Origin: Ceratothoa steindachneri
Lineage: Eukaryota > Arthropoda > Malacostraca > Isopoda > Cymothoidae
Direction: 5' to 3'
Assembly: GCA_963969495.1 (NCBI GenBank)
Contig: OZ018321.1
Span: 120,493,129-120,557,128 of the forward strand
Length of the DNA: 64,000 nt
Part shown: positions 61,206 through 64,000 of the stretch, piece after piece
Position numbering within the stretch: the stretch's first letter is position 1
Layout: each line of letters begins with the position of its first letter
Made by a program: the position numbers and the translations under genes
Notes under the pieces: generated by a model
Databases searched by the model: none
The model's input: the letters and a program-made list of their open reading frames with translations, nothing else
What the model was told of the DNA's origin: nothing

Positions 61206-61749
61206 CAAGACTCCACGTCAGGATCATTTTATTCCGCCCCCTTCGGCTGGAACTCGCCAGCAGACCGAAAATTCCTTCACGTCGACTTCCTCTGCACCAC
61301 TAGTATAAAATTACGTAAGCCGAACGTTACCTTTGAGTATTTAACCCTTTTGTCAATTCTATCCTGTGCTTTAAATGGTTTAGCGAACCATGCCATCTCT
61401 TTAACTTTATATTTGTTTTACCTTTTTAAATCTTTTAATCCTCGGATTAGCCCGAGCCCCCACGACCCTTTCCATTCTCTGTTTATGTCAATATTTTCCT
61501 TTTTGTGTATTGTTTATAGTTATTATTAATAAAACTCTATTTTATTAATGATAGTAATATTATTATCCTTGAGCACAGTTCCACTTCTTAAGCATATTGA
61601 AGATACATAATATCGGCCCGCCAGACATCAACGCACTCTAAAGATAATTAAAGAAGTTCCCTTAACGAATAGTTATATATGGTATATCATCGAGAGTCCA
61701 TTCTACGACAATGATTAAGGCTCACACAGAGTGAAAGAACTATTCCAGG
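61206..61749. other. No gene seen
   Basis: No feature recognised. Confidence 0.3.
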
Positions 61750-62290
61750 TTCACTGACGTATTCGTGTATTCAGATATTTGTTTGTCCACTGGCCTATTC
61801 TTGAATTCACATTTACAGGATGTATATTTGCGTATTCATGTATTCTATATTTGCTGGCATATTCGTATTCTTCCATATTTGCATGTTCAATGACGTATTC
61901 TTTAATTTCTTTGCACGTTCTCTGGCGCATTCGTGTATTCACATATTTGCAGTCTTACTTTCGTATTCTTAAATTCATATTTGCAGGTTTCCACGCTCAT
62001 TTGTGTTTTCACATTTAATGCTCCTTGGCGTATTCGTGTATTTAAATATTTTTAATTTCACTTGAGTATTTTTAATTCACCTTTGTAAGATCATTTGCTT
62101 ATTAGTGTATTGAAATATTTGCAGGTTCACTGCCGTATTCATGAATCCGATTTGTAAGTTCACAAACGTTTTTGTGCATTCACATTTGTAGGTTCATTGG
62201 AGTACTTTTTTATTCAGAATTGCAGGTTGACTGCCGTACTTGTCTTTACATTTGCAGGTTCACTGGCGTAGTCGTGTATTTGTACAAGGC
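61750..62290. repeat. Degenerate minisatellite with TTTGCAGGTTCACTG unit
   Basis: The unit is about 33-36 bp: TTCACTGGCGTATTCGTG, then TATTCACATATTTGCAGG. It is strongly diverged. Related units recur at 62600-62810 and once at about 63797-63842. Confidence 0.75.
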
Positions 62291-62599
62291 CCTGAACTCG
62301 CTAACATCTTCATGGTGCGAGTGGGGACTTATTTAATTATTTTCTTCTTCTGAACTGGTGAGGTTAGACTGAAGTTGAAGTCTGGATGAAAGGCTCGGAC
62401 TGACTTTAATACATATGCAGGGGTGTTAAGCTTTATTCCTTCTTACAACTCTGACCAAATTCTAGTTTTATATGAATAAAAAAAAACACGCAATCTACGT
62501 GGAGAGACATTACATTTATCAAATGGGATTAATTTTCTCTTTCCATTATCTATGTACCATGGAAGTTTAATTTTTATCTTTTCAAAACAAAGGATTGAT
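62291..62599. other. Segment interrupting the minisatellite
   Basis: Unrelated sequence lies between two blocks of the same minisatellite, as expected if it was inserted into the array. No terminal repeats or coding region were recognised. Confidence 0.35.
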
Positions 62600-62810
62600 T
62601 AAGGTTAAGGTATTCATTTATTTACATATTTTTAGGATCAGTGATGTATTCTTGAATTCACATTTACAGATTCTTTTCCTATTAGCTTATGCAGATATTT
62701 TCAGGTTCACTGCTGCATTCGTGTTCTTATATATTTGCACATAACTTGCTTATTTGTATGTTAACATTGAGGGTTTTCTGACGTATTCGTTTATTCACAT
62801 TTGTTAAAAT
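62600..62810. repeat. Second block of the same minisatellite
   Basis: Units such as TTTTCAGGTTCACTG and GACGTATTCGTTTATTCAC continue the array of 61750-62290. Confidence 0.65.
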
Positions 62811-64000
62811 TACGATAGACCTTGCCACCCTCACACACAAGCAAACACATTCCTAGCCACACACATACACATGCACAACCTTGTTTTGCTGCGACCTTGC
62901 CTTTGGTTTAGCGTGAAAGTGTCGAATTTCTAAGCAAACGAACTGACATCGAGCTTACGGATTATCGTTCTCTGATAGCCCCATGAGGCACCGCATTATA
63001 GCCTCTAGCTTTCCGAATGGGTGTGCAGAACAGACTTCAAGATCTATGAGAGGAAGCATTGGAAATCAAAGTGAGCTGCTCCCCTCACCCGTCTCTATGA
63101 GGAGAATCGTGATTGGGGTCAATTTGGTAGAATACAGAAGCGAGAGAGACGAGTAATAAGTTTAAAAAAAACAGGCAGTTACCTACTGATATCGTTCAAA
63201 GAAAAAAACTCCTTTGGATCTAGCTATACATACGTGCCCTTAACTACAATACCAGAGGTAGGAGACAACGGAAAACAGGTTTAACACCCCTATAAAGTAA
63301 ATGATTTTCTATCGTTTTTATCTGCTGAGTTAACTTCCTAAGTGTTAATAAGCTCCACACGATTAGCATCTAAACAACCTGCTTACTTTAAAATTTCAAA
63401 CAAAGATAAGAGAATTTAACTAACAAGAAAACTTCAAACAACGATAAGAGACCTCGAATAACAAACAAACAAGCCTTAAACAAAGTTAAGAGTGGCCATA
63501 TCTAACAAAATCTTCAATGCTTGTATAGATAACCTAGTTAAAAAACAAATAAACCTCAAATGTTAAGCAATCTAGAACACCTTTGACAATTATTAGAACT
63601 TTGCACTCTTTCCTCTATTTTGTTATCCAACTAACGAGGAGAAATTTGATTGTAATTTATCTGAATTTTTTTCTAGAAGCAAAAACCTACTTCCAAACCA
63701 AAACTATCGTTGCATTTCATTGTGAATTAGTCTATGCTCTCCCTCCATTTTCTGCTATCCCTATTGAATTTATAGGTCTGTGCCAACATATTTTCATGTT
63801 TACTAACGTATTCGTGTATTTTCATATTTGCAGGTTCACTGTAACAACTTTATTTTTAATACCTAAATGGTTGGAAATTTTGAGTCCACACCAAATTTGA
63901 ACAGAGAGTGTGGTAATCGGTTTATGTAATAGGTAGGGTACTGGCTCTAAGTTGCAGGATTCAATAGGCCTAGCAAGAAACTGCACAAATTGGACTCGCG
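62811..64000. other. No supported gene
   Basis: A short repeat of CAAACAA.GATAAGAGA occurs at 63398-63490. A single minisatellite unit lies at 63797-63842. The 105-codon frame at 63583-63900 runs through this unit and has no recognisable motif. Confidence 0.3.

Overview
The window looks like intergenic or heterochromatic DNA of an animal, most probably an arthropod. It is AT-rich and has eight long (TA)n tracts, many minisatellite arrays and layers of decayed transposons. Genes are split by GT-AG introns, and there is no operon-like layout. Element types include Ty3/Gypsy, CR1-like and jockey/Nimb-like LINEs, Penelope-like elements, Helitron, mariner, two hAT groups and a tRNA-derived SINE. 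One multi-copy transposon gene resembles a protein family I recall as expanded in arthropod genomes; this was not checked. No intact host gene was found. The only host-gene trace is the first 11 codons of a histone H2A-like gene.

Layout. 1-1940: non-coding, with two copies of an interspersed repeat. 1944-5720: two partial Gypsy pol relics in tandem, followed by an LTR-like stretch. 7107-10490: a LINE reverse transcriptase split by a 2.76-kb DNA transposon (copy A). 11081-11950: a LINE 3' end. 12216-13686: two back-to-back Penelope-like 3' ends, (TA)n arrays and a foldback. 16250-19290: 57-bp and 20-bp satellites. 21066-22345: 60-bp and 150-bp tandem repeats. 26340-28420: a 21-bp array that reads as Ser/Thr-rich heptapeptides. 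30940-32070: Helitron relic. 34600-36960: Nimb-like LINE relic. 39309-39480: SINE. 40248-42543: transposon copy B. 43736-50495: a mariner gene split by a 5.8-kb hAT element, which itself contains an H2A fragment and a LINE ORF1. 52840-53610: 45-bp satellite. 54522-58843: a second hAT element with transposon copy C nested inside. 60181-63900: LINE tail and more minisatellites.

The main result is a DNA transposon family with three copies: A 7337-10091 (+), B 40248-42543 (-) and C 54636-57538 (-). All three end in short inverted repeats (CACTGG or CACAGG) and are flanked by a 3-bp TTA/TAA duplication. Copies A and C carry a shared subterminal 15-mer at the same distances from their ends (104 and 114 bp). 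Each copy encodes one cysteine-rich protein of about 560 residues with a plausible D-D-E triad. A and C have two coding introns at identical positions; B lacks both. The 3-bp duplication and CACTG-type ends suggest a CACTA/EnSpm-like transposase, but that assignment is an inference. All three copies are broken by stops, a frameshift or a lost splice site.

The nesting gives a relative history: mariner, then hAT-1 inside it; hAT-2, then copy C inside it; and LINE, then copy A inside it. Every coding region recognised here is a relic, so the window is mainly informative about transposon biology and genome turnover.
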